Source of the DNA: Gordius sp. MW1
Taxonomy: Eukaryota > Nematomorpha > Gordioida > Gordea > Gordiidae
Reading direction: 5' to 3'
NCBI GenBank assembly: GCA_964036665.1
Contig: OZ038528.1
Location: 24,725,245-24,789,244 of the forward strand
DNA: 64,000 nucleotides
Positions within the stretch are counted from its first letter, which is position 1, and each line of letters opens with the position of its first letter. A program made the translations under genes and the position numbers. The notes under the pieces are model-generated. The model was not told the DNA's origin, made no database searches, and saw only the letters and a program-made list of their open reading frames with translations. Below, piece by piece: positions 41,104-52,440 of this stretch.

Positions 41104-41299
41104 TAGTTGAGTTTTTAAATTTTTTTTGGTAGTTTTAAATTTTCTTATTTAGATTTTTTAATTTTTTTTTAAAATATTTTTAATATGGCAAAACAACGTT
41201 TGCTTTTTGGTAGTTTTAAATTTTCTTATTTAAATTTTTTAATTTTTTTTTAAAACATTTTTAATATGGCAAAACAACGTTTGCCGGGTCAGCTAGTAA

Positions 41300-42040
41300 T
41301 TTATAAAAATGCTACTTTCTTGATGTGGGAGGGGGCAAATAGTAGTAGTCGTAGGGAAAATGCTTAATCAACTTTTTGTTCATGGCAATGAACAAATAAA
41401 TACGGAAAAATAAAAATAATAGATTCAACGCTTTTGGTCGTAAATAAAATTTAAGAGGAAAGAATAAATCTCTACTCTGAAGGTATTATTTAGAAGTGTC
41501 TTGGTTTTATATGCAACTATAAATACTTTTAATTCATCTAATAAATTATTTATTAGTCAAAGAGTTTTTTTTGTTAAGGTGGGGGGATTTTCCCCTTCTC
41601 CCCCCTAGCTAAGCCACTATCTAGTCGTTTTAGGGCGCCACTTTACAGCTTTCCTTAGAAAACATTCATAAAAACTAATTTATAAACTAAAATTACCATC
41701 TATATATGCCTAAGCTTTTTAATAACCGTTGTTTATTTTTTATGTCTTTCAATATTCATAATATAAACAATTTTTATGTCTTTCTATCACAATCAAAGTA
41801 GACATTAATGCCTTATAAAAAATTCTAAAGATAGTTTCATCAACAACTAAATGATTTTGTAGGAATATCTTACTTAATTTCATTTCTAAAAAAATTTCAT
41901 GGTGTATATAATATTAAATCTGCTCAAGAAGCCTTTACCTGTTTTTGCCTAGATATAAAAACAATTCAAATTTATATCATTTCAATACTGAATAACATAT
42001 TTTAGCTACTTAGCAAAACTATCCCAAAAGTAGGCTTATT
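41300..42040. other. No recognisable gene
   Basis: AT-rich; no supported ORF. A ccccctagctaagccact MITE-like end lies near 41600. Confidence 0.4.
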
Positions 42041-42044
42041 ATAA

Positions 42045-43247
42045 AGTGAGGGAAAAGAAAAGAGTTCGAAGAGTAAAAAGTGAATGGTAAAGAGTGGTTT
42101 AACCTCCTTTATATAATCGCAAATTAATTAAATAAATCAATTACATTTAGTGTTACGAGGTATATGTGATTGGTCAATTAACGTCGCGAAGTAGTAAGGT
42201 AATGTAAATGAGTCAATTAAGTTTCAAAACATAAGTAATATGCCGCGAGCAAAATAGTAATTGACGCAACACTACAAATAATCTCCTTCGTTGACGTGGA
42301 GCGTTACATAAAATTGAAAAATTTCTTGGGGTTAATGTAAAGTATGTGTAAGGGATGTTCGTACTACTAGCCAGTTTTCTTCCGCCTACCGTGGTTGTTA
42401 GTGAGGTGGGCGAGGTGTGAGATGTGTGTATGTTGTTGTGGTGCTATCCAATATATTAATAAGATACATGCCGCGGGCAGAGGTATCTATATTGGAATTG
42501 CAATCGGTCATCAACTAAACCGGTAAGCGGTGGTGAGAACGTTGGTAGTAGGTGTTATTGTTTTGCCGAACGTAGCCTTTGCTCCTTGCAAGAGGCCATG
42601 TGGTGTTGATGCTGAGATGGGTTTTGTGATTAGGGTCATGCGCAGAGCAGTGGTTTAAGCGTTCGGCAGACGTTGTTGTTGTCTATATAGAGGTGTAGCA
42701 GGGCATCGAGGATTTTTGTCGTAGTAGTAATCAGGTAGGTAGGCATAGCAGTCGGACACGCAGACTTCGGTTTTTAGAGGTTGACGTGCTTGGTTGTTTG
42801 GCTCGATCGTGTCTATACAATATTTGTATTGGCTGACAGATTGACTAAGAAGTGCCCAATATCTAAGTTTCATAATTTTAACAAAAAAAAAACCAAGACG
42901 CCGTTGCTTAAGGGCGTATTCTGGGGGAGGGAAAAAACGGCTCCCCCGAAATGCGGGGTCACCAATTATTGGGAAGGGAGACTCTTTATTGAAAGGTAAT
43001 AATAAAGTGAGGGAAAAGAAAAGAGTTCGAAGAGGAAAGAAGTGAATGGTAAAGAGTGTTTTAAACTCCATTATATAATCGCAAATTAAATGAATAAATC
43101 AATTACATTTAGTGTTAAATGCGAGGTATATGTGATTGGTCAATTAACGTCGCGAAGTAGTAAGGTAATGTAAATGAATCAATTAAGTTTCAAAACATAA
43201 GTAATATGCCGCGAGCAAAATAGTAATTGACGCGACACGACACTACA
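42045..43247 (-). mobile_element. Miniature LTR retroelement (TRIM-like)
   Basis: Direct repeats of about 235-250 bp at 42045-42275 and 42999-43247 share cgcgaagtagtaaggtaatg and gccgcgagcaaaatagtaat. On the minus strand the repeats begin TGTAGTG. The 5' copy runs through AATAAAGAGTCTCCC to ATTGGTGACCCCGCA, which looks like an LTR end plus tRNA primer site. About 720 bp lies between. The 3' copy lacks the part after CTCACTTTAT. The 138-aa ORF across the junction is probably not a gene. Confidence 0.65.
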
Positions 43248-43599
43248 GGCTCGTCTTTATCCTTGAATTGCACATTGCCAAATTTTTGACTTAAAGGCCA
43301 TACAAAATGCTTTTTATAGTGTCATTTCTAAAGGATAGAAAGAATAACTTAACTCTAGGCCAGTTCAACTGATGAACATATGTAGGCTTGACAAAATCCT
43401 TTGCATTTGTTATGCACGGTATAATAATATAATTAACGTTAAGAAAAGGTATAGCGTTATTATAAAGCCGAAAGAATGATAATGGTGTATACACTTGACG
43501 GTAATTTAATTATCACTCGAGGCCTTTCCACTAACTTCTCAGCAGTTCGGTAATTTACCTATTACCCGTAACACTGCCACTACCTCTATACAGTCCCCC

Positions 43600-46500
43600 C
43601 CCCCCTTCGCAGACAAAATCCATAAGAAATGCTGGCTGTTTTGACTACTTTGCGGGTATCTAGGTTCCTCTCTAGACGTCCCAACGTGGTTTTGAATTTG
43701 TTCTCATGGTGCATTTTTGCCCGGTTGTCGTTGCTGCACAGATTCCCCTTCTAATGTCATCCTATGAGGCCACCCATTTTCTTGTCCCAGTGTAGCCCGA
43801 TTAAGAATTTTCCGCTCTCTCACTTGGTCCATGTGTCGTTGGTGCTTTATTCCCTGAGCCCACACATCATAGGAACGACTACCGTGCTTGGCTGTTATAG
43901 TGCCTTCTACCCATTTGCTTGGTCCAAATTACATGCGCACCCTTACTTGTCTCGTACTTTAAACATACGCTGTTTCCCTGTCTTTTTTATTGTTGTGGTT
44001 TCTCTTAAAACCTCCTATTTGGTTCGCATTCGCCTTTCGAGCATTATTTCGGTTGGGCCTTTTTTAATTGTGGGGTGTTTTGTATCTCTGTAGTTTGTCA
44101 AAAATCCTCTTAGACCGACTCGTTTCTTATAATAGTTTCTTTGATCAATCATACTTTCTGCCAACCCGTTGGACCCAGGATGGTAAGAGGCTGTCCATCG
44201 CTGATTTATCCCTCTCATCTTGCAAAAATGCTGTAACTTCTGACCCTATAATTGCGGCCAGTTATCTGATACTAAAAAAGATGGGGTCCCGAATCTTAAA
44301 ATTGGCAAGTTTTTTTTATTAAGTCCATCGATTTAATGTCTTCCAACTTATAGACTTCTACCCATTTTGTGCTATTGTCCATAATAATCAGGTATGATTT
44401 ACCTTTGAGAGGGTCCATAATATCCATATGTACTTGTATCCACGGTCTGTAAATATGTTCACACTCTATCAACGGTGCCTTTCATCGCCGCTGCAGCGCT
44501 ATAATTGCAACTCCGGCACCCTTTTGCTACGTTCAAGGCAAGTGTTTTTTGTAGTGGCGTTTCAGCCCATAAGTGACAATCGTCTTTTGTTTGCCTCTCT
44601 AGTCCAGGATCGTCCAAGGTGCGTTGTCTCACCACGTCAAATGATATAAATGGATTGTAGAGTTCTGGCGTTTCCTCCCTAATGTGATATAAGGGTTCGT
44701 TCGGTTTTTGGACAGAAAATCTGCCGCGTTTTCTGATCCCTTGTTGTACTCAAACTTTGTGTGTAACCTGATACTTTCAGAGCCCATCTAGTTAGTCGGG
44801 GTGACCATTGTTCCTTGCCCCTTTTGCATTGGTCAAATATATAAAATAACGGTCTATGATCCGTCATAATAGCAACGTTTCGTCAATGTATATATTTATT
44901 AAACTCTTTTAACCCATAGACCACCGCTAGCTTCCGTTTTGAATATCGACTCTCACTATCGCATGACGCTCTTGAAACATTTGCCACCACTTTACACTCT
45001 CCCTACGCTCGTTTAAAATAACCTAGCCCTTTATCTCATGCGTCTACGACCTGGCCTGTTTCCCAATCTCCATTTAAGTATGCTAGCACGGGGGCTTTAG
45101 TAAGCGCAGATTTGGAGCCAAATGCAGCTTGTTGTTCTCCACCCCAGTGGTAAGTCACTTTATTTTAATTAGTTTTTGAATAGGGTGCTTATTTTTGGCA
45201 TAATTTTTAATGGACTTTAAAAAATTTAATGTTACCCAAGAAATAATTTAATTTCATATTCATTTTTGTAAAATTTTTGCATTGCGTTACTAGTTTGGTT
45301 GTTGATTTGGATTCCTCCCTGAAAAGTGACTTCCTTAGCCCACAAGACATTTTGGTTATGTTTGGCACCAACTCCCACTTTTGTAAAGTTTCTAGTATCT
45401 TGAGTAACCGTTTGTTGTGAACTTCTTTATTTTACCCAAATAGAGTATCGTTTATACATACCGCTACTCCCTCCATCCCTCCTAATATTTGATCCAATGT
45501 TTTTTGAAAAATAGCCGAGGCGCAATTTAAGCTAAAAGGCATACGGTTGACCTGAAACAAACCCTTGTGCCTGGAAATCGTCAATTGTTGGCTTGTCTCT
45601 GGACCTACAAGCTGCAAGAAGACTTTCTTCAATTTTGAGAAAAAACATGCATTATCCAGTTTATTTAACAAATCATCGATTTTGGGTAAAGGGCCAATCC
45701 TTGTGCGTATTAGTTTATGGCAAACCGATAATCAATGCAAAAACGTAGACTTCCATCGTTTTTTAAAGGTACCATCGGGCTGGCTTATTTTGAAAAGTCG
45801 ATTGGTTCTATTACCGTCTCTAACCCATTTGTTAGGTTCTTTTTCCGTTTCCATCTCCCAAGCTATCGACACGCTTGCGGGAATAAGTACGGGATCAATG
45901 TCATCTTTTAAGGGTACTTCCACCTTTATTCCCTTAGCTGCTTTAAGGAATTTGTTCAAATGACTCTCCCATTACTTCATAACGTAATGGATTGTGTGTA
46001 TCCTTCGGCCTTTTTACGTAATTGACCGCAAACTATTTGGCCGCTGATCCCGCGTTTCGACGTATTTTTCCCCAAATTTCGGGCTCGAATTCTTGGATTT
46101 AATCGATCCCGAACAAAGGCGGGCCAATTTCGTTGCTAACATAAATGACATATGGCTCCTCGTGTTACCCATTCGGACTTGAACCCAGGCTGCAATCTTT
46201 ATCTCCACGTGACCGTATCCGTACACCGTCGGGACATGCTCTATGCCCGTGGGACCTCCTTCTTCCACCTTTGTGCTGGTATCATTGATACCGTAGCGCC
46301 AATATCTAAGACAAAATGAAAAAACTCATTATTAGTATATAATTCGGGCCTTCGGCCCTCGTGGGAAGGGGGAGGGGGGAGGGGGATGGGGGGAAGGGGA
46401 TGGGGAGAAGGGGATGGGGAGAAGGGGATGGGGGGAAGGGGGGACGACTCATCTATACTCCGTATAAATGTATCATATTTGCTATGCAATTTCTGGGCGA
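43600..46500 (-). mobile_element. Second decayed Ty3/gypsy retrotransposon
   Basis: In minus-strand order: a protease remnant (FVLDIGATVSMIPAQRW, DSGA altered to DIGA), reverse transcriptase (LLNKLDNACFFSKL, GLFQVNRMPFSLNCASAIF; the YxDD box is changed to INDT), RNase H (MTDHRPLFYIFDQCKRGKEQ), and integrase (QRWTASYHPGSNGLAESM). Numerous frameshifts and lost catalytic residues. It differs clearly in sequence from the 23.5-28.6 kb element. A GGGGAT/AAGGGG simple repeat lies at 46365-46445. Confidence 0.85.
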
Positions 46501-46579
46501 GAAAGGTAGGAAGGGGCGAGAATGTCTATAGGGGGTTTTAAATGCCTAATGATTAATTAATTATTTATACAAATTTTCC

Positions 46580-46745
46580 ATGTAATTAAAAAAAATTGCC
46601 CTCTCCGGGATTCGAACCTACATCAGTAGAGGCAGCCTTTGTAGGGGCACAGGGAACCATATAAGTAGAGGTATAGGCCTTTGTAGGGGAGGGCATAGAG
46701 TAATTATCGATGTTAACCAATTGAATTATTCATTACTAATTCTTT
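46580..46745 (-). repeat. SINE fragment
   Basis: Contains tctccgggattcgaaccta and two gag-cata-ggcctttgtagggg units. Confidence 0.6.
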
Positions 46746-46849
46746 TTTAGGGGAAAAGGTCATACTTTGGTTTTTTTAACTAATGGGTGGCAAAGGTTGT
46801 TAATATGAGAAAAGCGAAAATACCCTAAAGAAGAGGAAATTATAACAAA

Positions 46850-48262
46850 ATTAAAACATGTAATGTTCAACCTATACCAGGGGTAGGCAACGCGGCGCCC
46901 GGGGGCGCCATGGCGCCCCCGATCGATTTTTAATGCGCCCTCGCTGGACTAATGTAAATGTATGATATGAGCGTATCTAATAACACGCACGTATTTTTTG
47001 TTAGTGTGTAATCGTATTTCGATTAGACCACGCGTAGACCGTGCATTTAAAACTACCAAGTAATCCGAAATTTTCTTTCAAAACCCCTCACGGATAAATG
47101 TAAAAGAAAAAGAACATATTATTTTAACGATGAATGGGAACATCTATATTGTTTCGTTGATTACAAAGGGAAGTGTATTTGTTTGTTGTGTAATAATAGT
47201 GTTGCGATTCCCAAGAAAAGTAATATTGAACGACATTTTAAGACCGTTCATACAAATTTTGATAGTAATGAACTCTGAAATTAGAAGACAAAAAATTATT
47301 TCTTTAAAATCTTCAAGAACTAACCAGCAAAGCTTTTTTACTAAACCACTGCAACAACATAAAGCAGCAACGATGTCATATAAAATATCGCATTTGCTAG
47401 CTAAGAATAAAAAACCATTTACAGATAGATTATAAGAAATTAGCTGAAAATATGGACACCCAAGTTTCACACTGAATTATATGCATCATTATGTATGACA
47501 CCAACAAAATAAAGTTATAAAAAATCTGTTTTTTTGATGCCTGTTTATACCTGTTGATTATCTGTAAAATATGCGCCCTCGGTGATTTTCAAATTTAGTA
47601 TTGCGCCCTTAAGGACAAACAGGTTGCCGACCCCTGACCTATACATTTAAAATCTCCATCTTTGGAAGATGTTGAAAAAATACAACAAAATTTCTGTAAA
47701 TTATGGAACTTTTCTAATTGCATAGGTGCTCTTGATGGTAAGCACTGTGAAGTGAAATAAAAAAGCCCTCAAATTCTGGAAGTGCATTTTATAACTACAA
47801 GCACTATTTTTCAATAGTTTTGCACAACTGCCTTGGATTTTTATTAATTGCTATAAATTAAATTTTCAATATGTGAATCTTTTACATTTATAACACTTAT
47901 TCCTATCATATTTATTAGATTCATTGTAAGTATATCACAAATAAAATAAAATTGCATAGCAAGTAAAACATCTACAATGTGTTTGTCCTGATTTTTGAAT
48001 TCAAGGTCATAAATCTTCTCCAAAAAACTGTTTTCTGAACTTTTCTTTTCAATATTTGGAGTTGGAGGTTCTATATGAATATTAATTAATATAAGCTTTA
48101 TCAATTTACCATTTTCCTTATTACTAGTACAAGCATCTGAATACATGCTATCAGGGTTAATTGATAGATCTTCTCCAAACATTATTGAGTCATCTAGACT
48201 AGACCATTGACTCCTAGGTTGTAAGGTAGGTCTTAAAAAGTCCATCACAGTAAAATAAGGTC
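46850..48262. mobile_element. PIF/Harbinger fragment, copy 1, carrying a hAT insertion
   Basis: After the hAT insertion the plus strand reads CKLWNFSNCIGALDGKHCEV, the first catalytic-Asp region of Harbinger nucleases, then a frameshift to KPSNSGSAFYNYKHYFSIV. The minus-strand ORF (48248-47844) matches the MADF-type partner protein described under copy 2. Confidence 0.7.
46878..47636 (+). mobile_element. 759-bp hAT element with BED-finger remnant and acctatac duplication
   Basis: Starts CAGGGGTAGGCAAC and ends GTTGCCGACCCCTG; acctatac flanks it at 46870-46877 and 47637-47644. At about 47107-47277 a frame reads RTYYFNDEWEHLYCF, KCICLLCNNSVAI and NIERHFKTVH, a C2H2-type BED finger of hAT transposases. 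The catalytic domain is absent. It interrupts Harbinger copy 1. Confidence 0.92.
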
Positions 48263-48299
48263 ATTCACATAAGATAGGAATATCAACTATACATTATAT

Positions 48300-49006
48300 A
48301 TTTAAACATGTAATGTTCAACCTATACATTTGAAATCTCCATCTTTAGAAGATTTTGAAAAAATACTTCAAAATTTCTGTAAATTATGGAACTTTCCTAA
48401 TTGCATAGGTGCTCTTGATGGTAAGCACTGTGAAGTGAAATAAAAAAGCCCTCAAATTCTGGAAGTGCATTTTATAACTACAAGCACTATTTTTCAATAG
48501 TTTTGCACAACTGCCTTGGATTTTTATTAATTGCTATAAATTAAATTTTCAATATGTGAATCTTTTACATTTATAACACTTATTCCTATCATATTTATTA
48601 GATTCATTGTAAGTATATCACAAATAAAATAAAATTGCATAGCAAGTAAAACATCTACAATGTGTTTGTCCTGATTTTTGAATTCAAGGTCATAAATCTT
48701 CTCCAAAAAACTGTTTTCTGAACTTTTCTTTTCAATATTTGGAGTTGGAGGTTCTATATGAATATTAATTAATATAAGCTTTATCAATTTACCATTTTCC
48801 TTATTACTAGTACAAGCATCTGAATACATGCTATCAGGGTTAATTGATAAATCTTCTCCAAACATTATTGAGTGATTCATACTAGACCATTGACTCCTAG
48901 GTTGTAAGGTAGGTCTTAAAAAGTCCATCATAGTAAAATACGGCCAATAAGATGTGGTCAAACCACTTCCACTTTTGAGATTTTTTGACTCATTAGACTC
49001 TTTCAT
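48300..49006 (-). pseudogene. PIF/Harbinger fragment, copy 2, with MADF-like ORF
   Basis: The minus-strand 159-aa ORF (49006-48527) has SYWPYFTMMDFLRPTLQPR, the core of a MADF DNA-binding domain, then an acidic/polar region. A nuclease fragment (FCKLWNFPNCIGALDGKH) sits on the plus strand just before it. Nearly identical to copy 1, so the duplication is young. Confidence 0.7.
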
Positions 49007-49525
49007 ATGTGTCTCTGAGATTCTTCCATCTAACTTTTATATCTTTACCTAAACTAATAAGCAGTTTAAAGTTATATTACTACTTGAGACCAAAATCTTA
49101 TTTTGTTCGCTTTTTGCCGCGTGCGAAAATAATCGTCAGCGATTTCACTATGAACGCCTTCTATTTAATTAATACATTTGTTATTTCCGTGCGAATTAAT
49201 TCACAATTCGCGCGTCATCACGAACGCGGGGTAAATGCGAGACAGCGATTAAGAGAATTGATGCCAACCCTTCCCTTGCTTACCATATAATTCGACCCGA
49301 AATAATGAGCGATACATACATACACTTCCGTTTTATGCAAAATATCGATTAATTTTATCTTAAAGGGGGAGAGAGGGAGTGGAGGGTTAAGCTTTATGAT
49401 TAGTTGTTTTTATCAAGGTTACGACAACATAACCTATTATTGAGTTGTTATAAAATAAATGATACATATAAAAGAATATCAAATGGAAGTACAATCATTT
49501 ATATCTATTTTTAAACAAATATTTC

Positions 49526-50320
49526 CAGGGGTTTGTCCCGAACCCGAACCCCTGAACCCAAACCGGGTAAAACCTGATGTTTTACAAAACCCGAACCCAA
49601 ACCCGAACCCATTTTAAAAAATACCCTTAAAACCCGAACCCGAACCCGATAAATACAAAAATGAGTCGGGTTCGGTTTTTTAATTCAAAAATATATTGTG
49701 AATGGAATTGAATATCTCAGTTTTCTCTATCATGAGAATGTAACGAAACGAAGAAACCACATGATTTTAATTTCAATATTTTTATGTTTTTGGCATTTTT
49801 CATTCATTAATCAATACAAATTATCTCAAGAATTATTTGTAAGTATTATATATATAATTGATATATATTAGACTATAATTTATATAATAATTGTAAAATA
49901 CTTTAAATATTAACATTTAATATAAAGAAATATCAGATGTTTTATTATAATTTTAAATTTGTTTCTCACTTGTTTGTAAAATTTACTGAGGTCTAATTAT
50001 TATACAATGTTTAAATAAGAATAGGACATATATTTTATTATTCTCTTTAGAGTCTAAAAATGGTGAAGGAAAATAACCCCATTAAACAATTGGCATGTGA
50101 ATTTAATTAGGTGCTATTTAAAAATTAAGTTAACTATTCAATAATTTTTTGGAGGTAAAAATGTATTATTAGTATAATAAAATTTCTTGAACCCGAACCT
50201 GTACCCGAACCGGGTTTCAAAATTTATGCCAAATCCGAACACGAACCCGAACCCAATTTCAAAATTTATGCCAAACCCGAACACGAACCTGATTTTATTT
50301 TGGGCGGGTTCAAACCCCTG
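49526..50320. mobile_element. 795-bp non-autonomous hAT element, CGGGTTCGGG family, aatatttc duplication
   Basis: Starts CAGGGGTTTGTCCCG and ends cgggttcaaacccctg, with inner arrays of gaacccgaaccc. aatatttc is duplicated at 49518-49525 and 50321-50328. It is the inverted relative of 1-846 but lacks its transposase remnant. The ORF at 50138-50350 is a repeat artefact. Confidence 0.9.
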
Positions 50321-50639
50321 AATATTTCCGTTAAAATTTTTTCTCATCACGAGGAAAAATAAACATGTTGAAATCTTAATTTAAAAGTTAAAAGATATCA
50401 TAATGCACAGGAAAATTTACATAAATGAGAACTTTTAAAAATCATGAGGAAAAATAAACATAAAAGTTAAAGATTCAAATAAAAAGATTAAGAAAATTGC
50501 ATAGCAATTAATTTAGAGAAAAGTAAAGGCAATTAATTAAATTTCTTACACAATCATAAAATATTTAATGGGACCAATTTGTAGCAATCATATTATTTAC
50601 AACAAATACTATTAATTTATTATTTATAAATGGAAGTAC

Positions 50640-52440
50640 AATTTTTGCATTGGTCAGCAACCAGGACACGGTAAAAGTGGATATAAATACATAAGAGTCA
50701 AAAAAAATGAGAAAAAAATTTTCGAATCACATTTTGGCCAATGGTCATTTTTTCCATTGGTCAGCAACCAACGGACGGCCAAAAAGTCATAATCAAATAA
50801 TGTTAGTAAACAAATAGCTTTTATAAGGATAGAAAAGCATTATACCTTTAAAGAAGGTTTCAAATTTTGTGTTAGTTTCTAATTCTATCAATATATTGTA
50901 TCGTAAATTGAAACATCACAATGTTAAGATTTTGCAGAATTGTTGGGAGAAATTTTTTGTTGAATTTGAACAATTTTTAATTAAAAAAATCAAAAATTTG
51001 GCCAATGGTCATTTTTTTCCATTGGTCAGTACCAACAGATACTCTATAAGTCAATGATAGCCAAAAAACGGAAAAAAATTTTGATGCTCACTTTGGCTAA
51101 TGGTCATTTTTTTGCATTGGTCAGCAGCCAGCACACGGTAAAAGTGGATATAAATTTATAAGAGTAAAAAAAACGAGTAAAAAATTTTCGAATCACATTT
51201 TGGCCAATGGTCATTTTTTTCCATTGGTCAGCAGCCAGGACACGGTAAAAGTGGATATAAATTCATAATAGTCAAAAAAAATGAGAAAAAAATTTTCGAA
51301 TCACATTTTGACCAATGGTCATTTTTTTCCATAGGTCAGCAGCCAGGACGCGTTAAAAGTGGATATAAATTCATAATAGTCAAAAGAAAATGAGAAAAAA
51401 ATTTCAAATCACATTTTGGCCAATGGTCATTTTTTCCATAGGTCAGCAGCCAGCAGAGGGCCAAAAAGTCATAATAGCAATGGTAGTAACAGGAACAATC
51501 ATAATAGTCAAAAAAACGAAAAAAATAATTTTGATTCACATTTTGGCCAATGGTCTTCCATCGGTCAGGAGCCAGCGGAAGGCCAAAAAGTTATATATTG
51601 GTAGTAACAGGAACAATCATAATAGTCAAAAAAAACGAAAAAAATAATTCCGATTCTCATTTTGGCCAATGGTCATTTTTTCCATAGGTCAGTAGCCAGC
51701 GGACGGCTAAAAAGTTATAATAGCATTGGTAGTAACAGGAACTATCATAATAGTCAAAAAAAACCCGGGTTTCGAACCCAAAAACTGGTTAAATTAACCG
51801 GGATTTGAACCTAAAAACTAGTTAAATTAATAATAGCAATATCTATACTGTTAAAAAAAGCAGGACAAGACATTCGGTGCAAGACATTCGGCGCGTGACA
51901 AGACATTCGGAAAATGGAAAGTGAGCCCATAAATTGCATAGCAATTAAAACTTTTATAGGAGCACAGGGACCCACATCAGTAGAGGCATAGGCCCTTGTA
52001 GTGGAGGGCATAGGGTAATTATCAATGTTAACCTATTCGAAAACGAACGAAAAATTTCGATTTATTTGACCAATGGTAATTTTTTTCAATGGTCAGTAGC
52101 CTGCGGACGGTCAAAAAGTCATATTATCAATGGTATTAACAAGAACAAAATATTAATTTAATTAACAGGGACCCATATCAGTAGAGGCATAGGCCCTTGT
52201 AGTGGAGGGCATAGGGTAATTATCAATGTTAACCTATTCAAAAACGAACAAAAAATTTTGATTTATTTGGCCAATGGTAATTTTTTTCAATGGTCAGTAG
52301 CCTGCGGACGGTCAAAAAGTCATATTATCAATGGTATTAACAAGAAAAATATATTAATTTAATTTAAAAAAGGCTGGCGCCAATAACTTGGTGGACGGAC
52401 GGACAACCAAAAACGAGCCCATAAATTGCATAACAATTAA
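50640..52440. repeat. Hairpin satellite derived from the SINE family
   Basis: From 50640 to about 51730 some eight units of roughly 100 bp each carry ttggccaatggtcatttttt and ccattggtcagcagcca, joined by cggtaaaagtggatataaat. From 51760 to 52440 the units regain gaggcataggccc and the B-box-like ggatttgaacc, and the array closes with ggacggacggacaac. The short ORFs inside are repeats, not genes. Confidence 0.75.

Larger units (their letters stand above)
39653..41296 (+). mobile_element. Candidate Helitron-like element containing MITEs
   Basis: The left end, after an A, reads TCTTATATATAAAAATGAAA, a typical Helitron 5' start. The right end reads cgtttgccgggtcagctag before a T. There is no target duplication, as expected for A/T insertion. 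Inside lie the 40158-40782 MITEs and a direct duplication (40783-40910 and 40980-41103). No Rep/helicase is present. Linking the two ends into one element is inference. Confidence 0.4.

Noticed and set aside
42655..43071. 138-aa minus-strand ORF
   Set aside because: It spans an LTR and non-coding interior of the miniature LTR element; no gag or pol motif.
43764..44322. Plus-strand ORFs 43764-44093 and 44068-44322
   Set aside because: Antisense to the second gypsy element's integrase remnant.
49526..50320. GGGTTCGGGTT arrays, considered as interstitial telomere
   Set aside because: They sit within a hAT element with defined ends and an 8-bp duplication, and the unit is not an animal telomere repeat.
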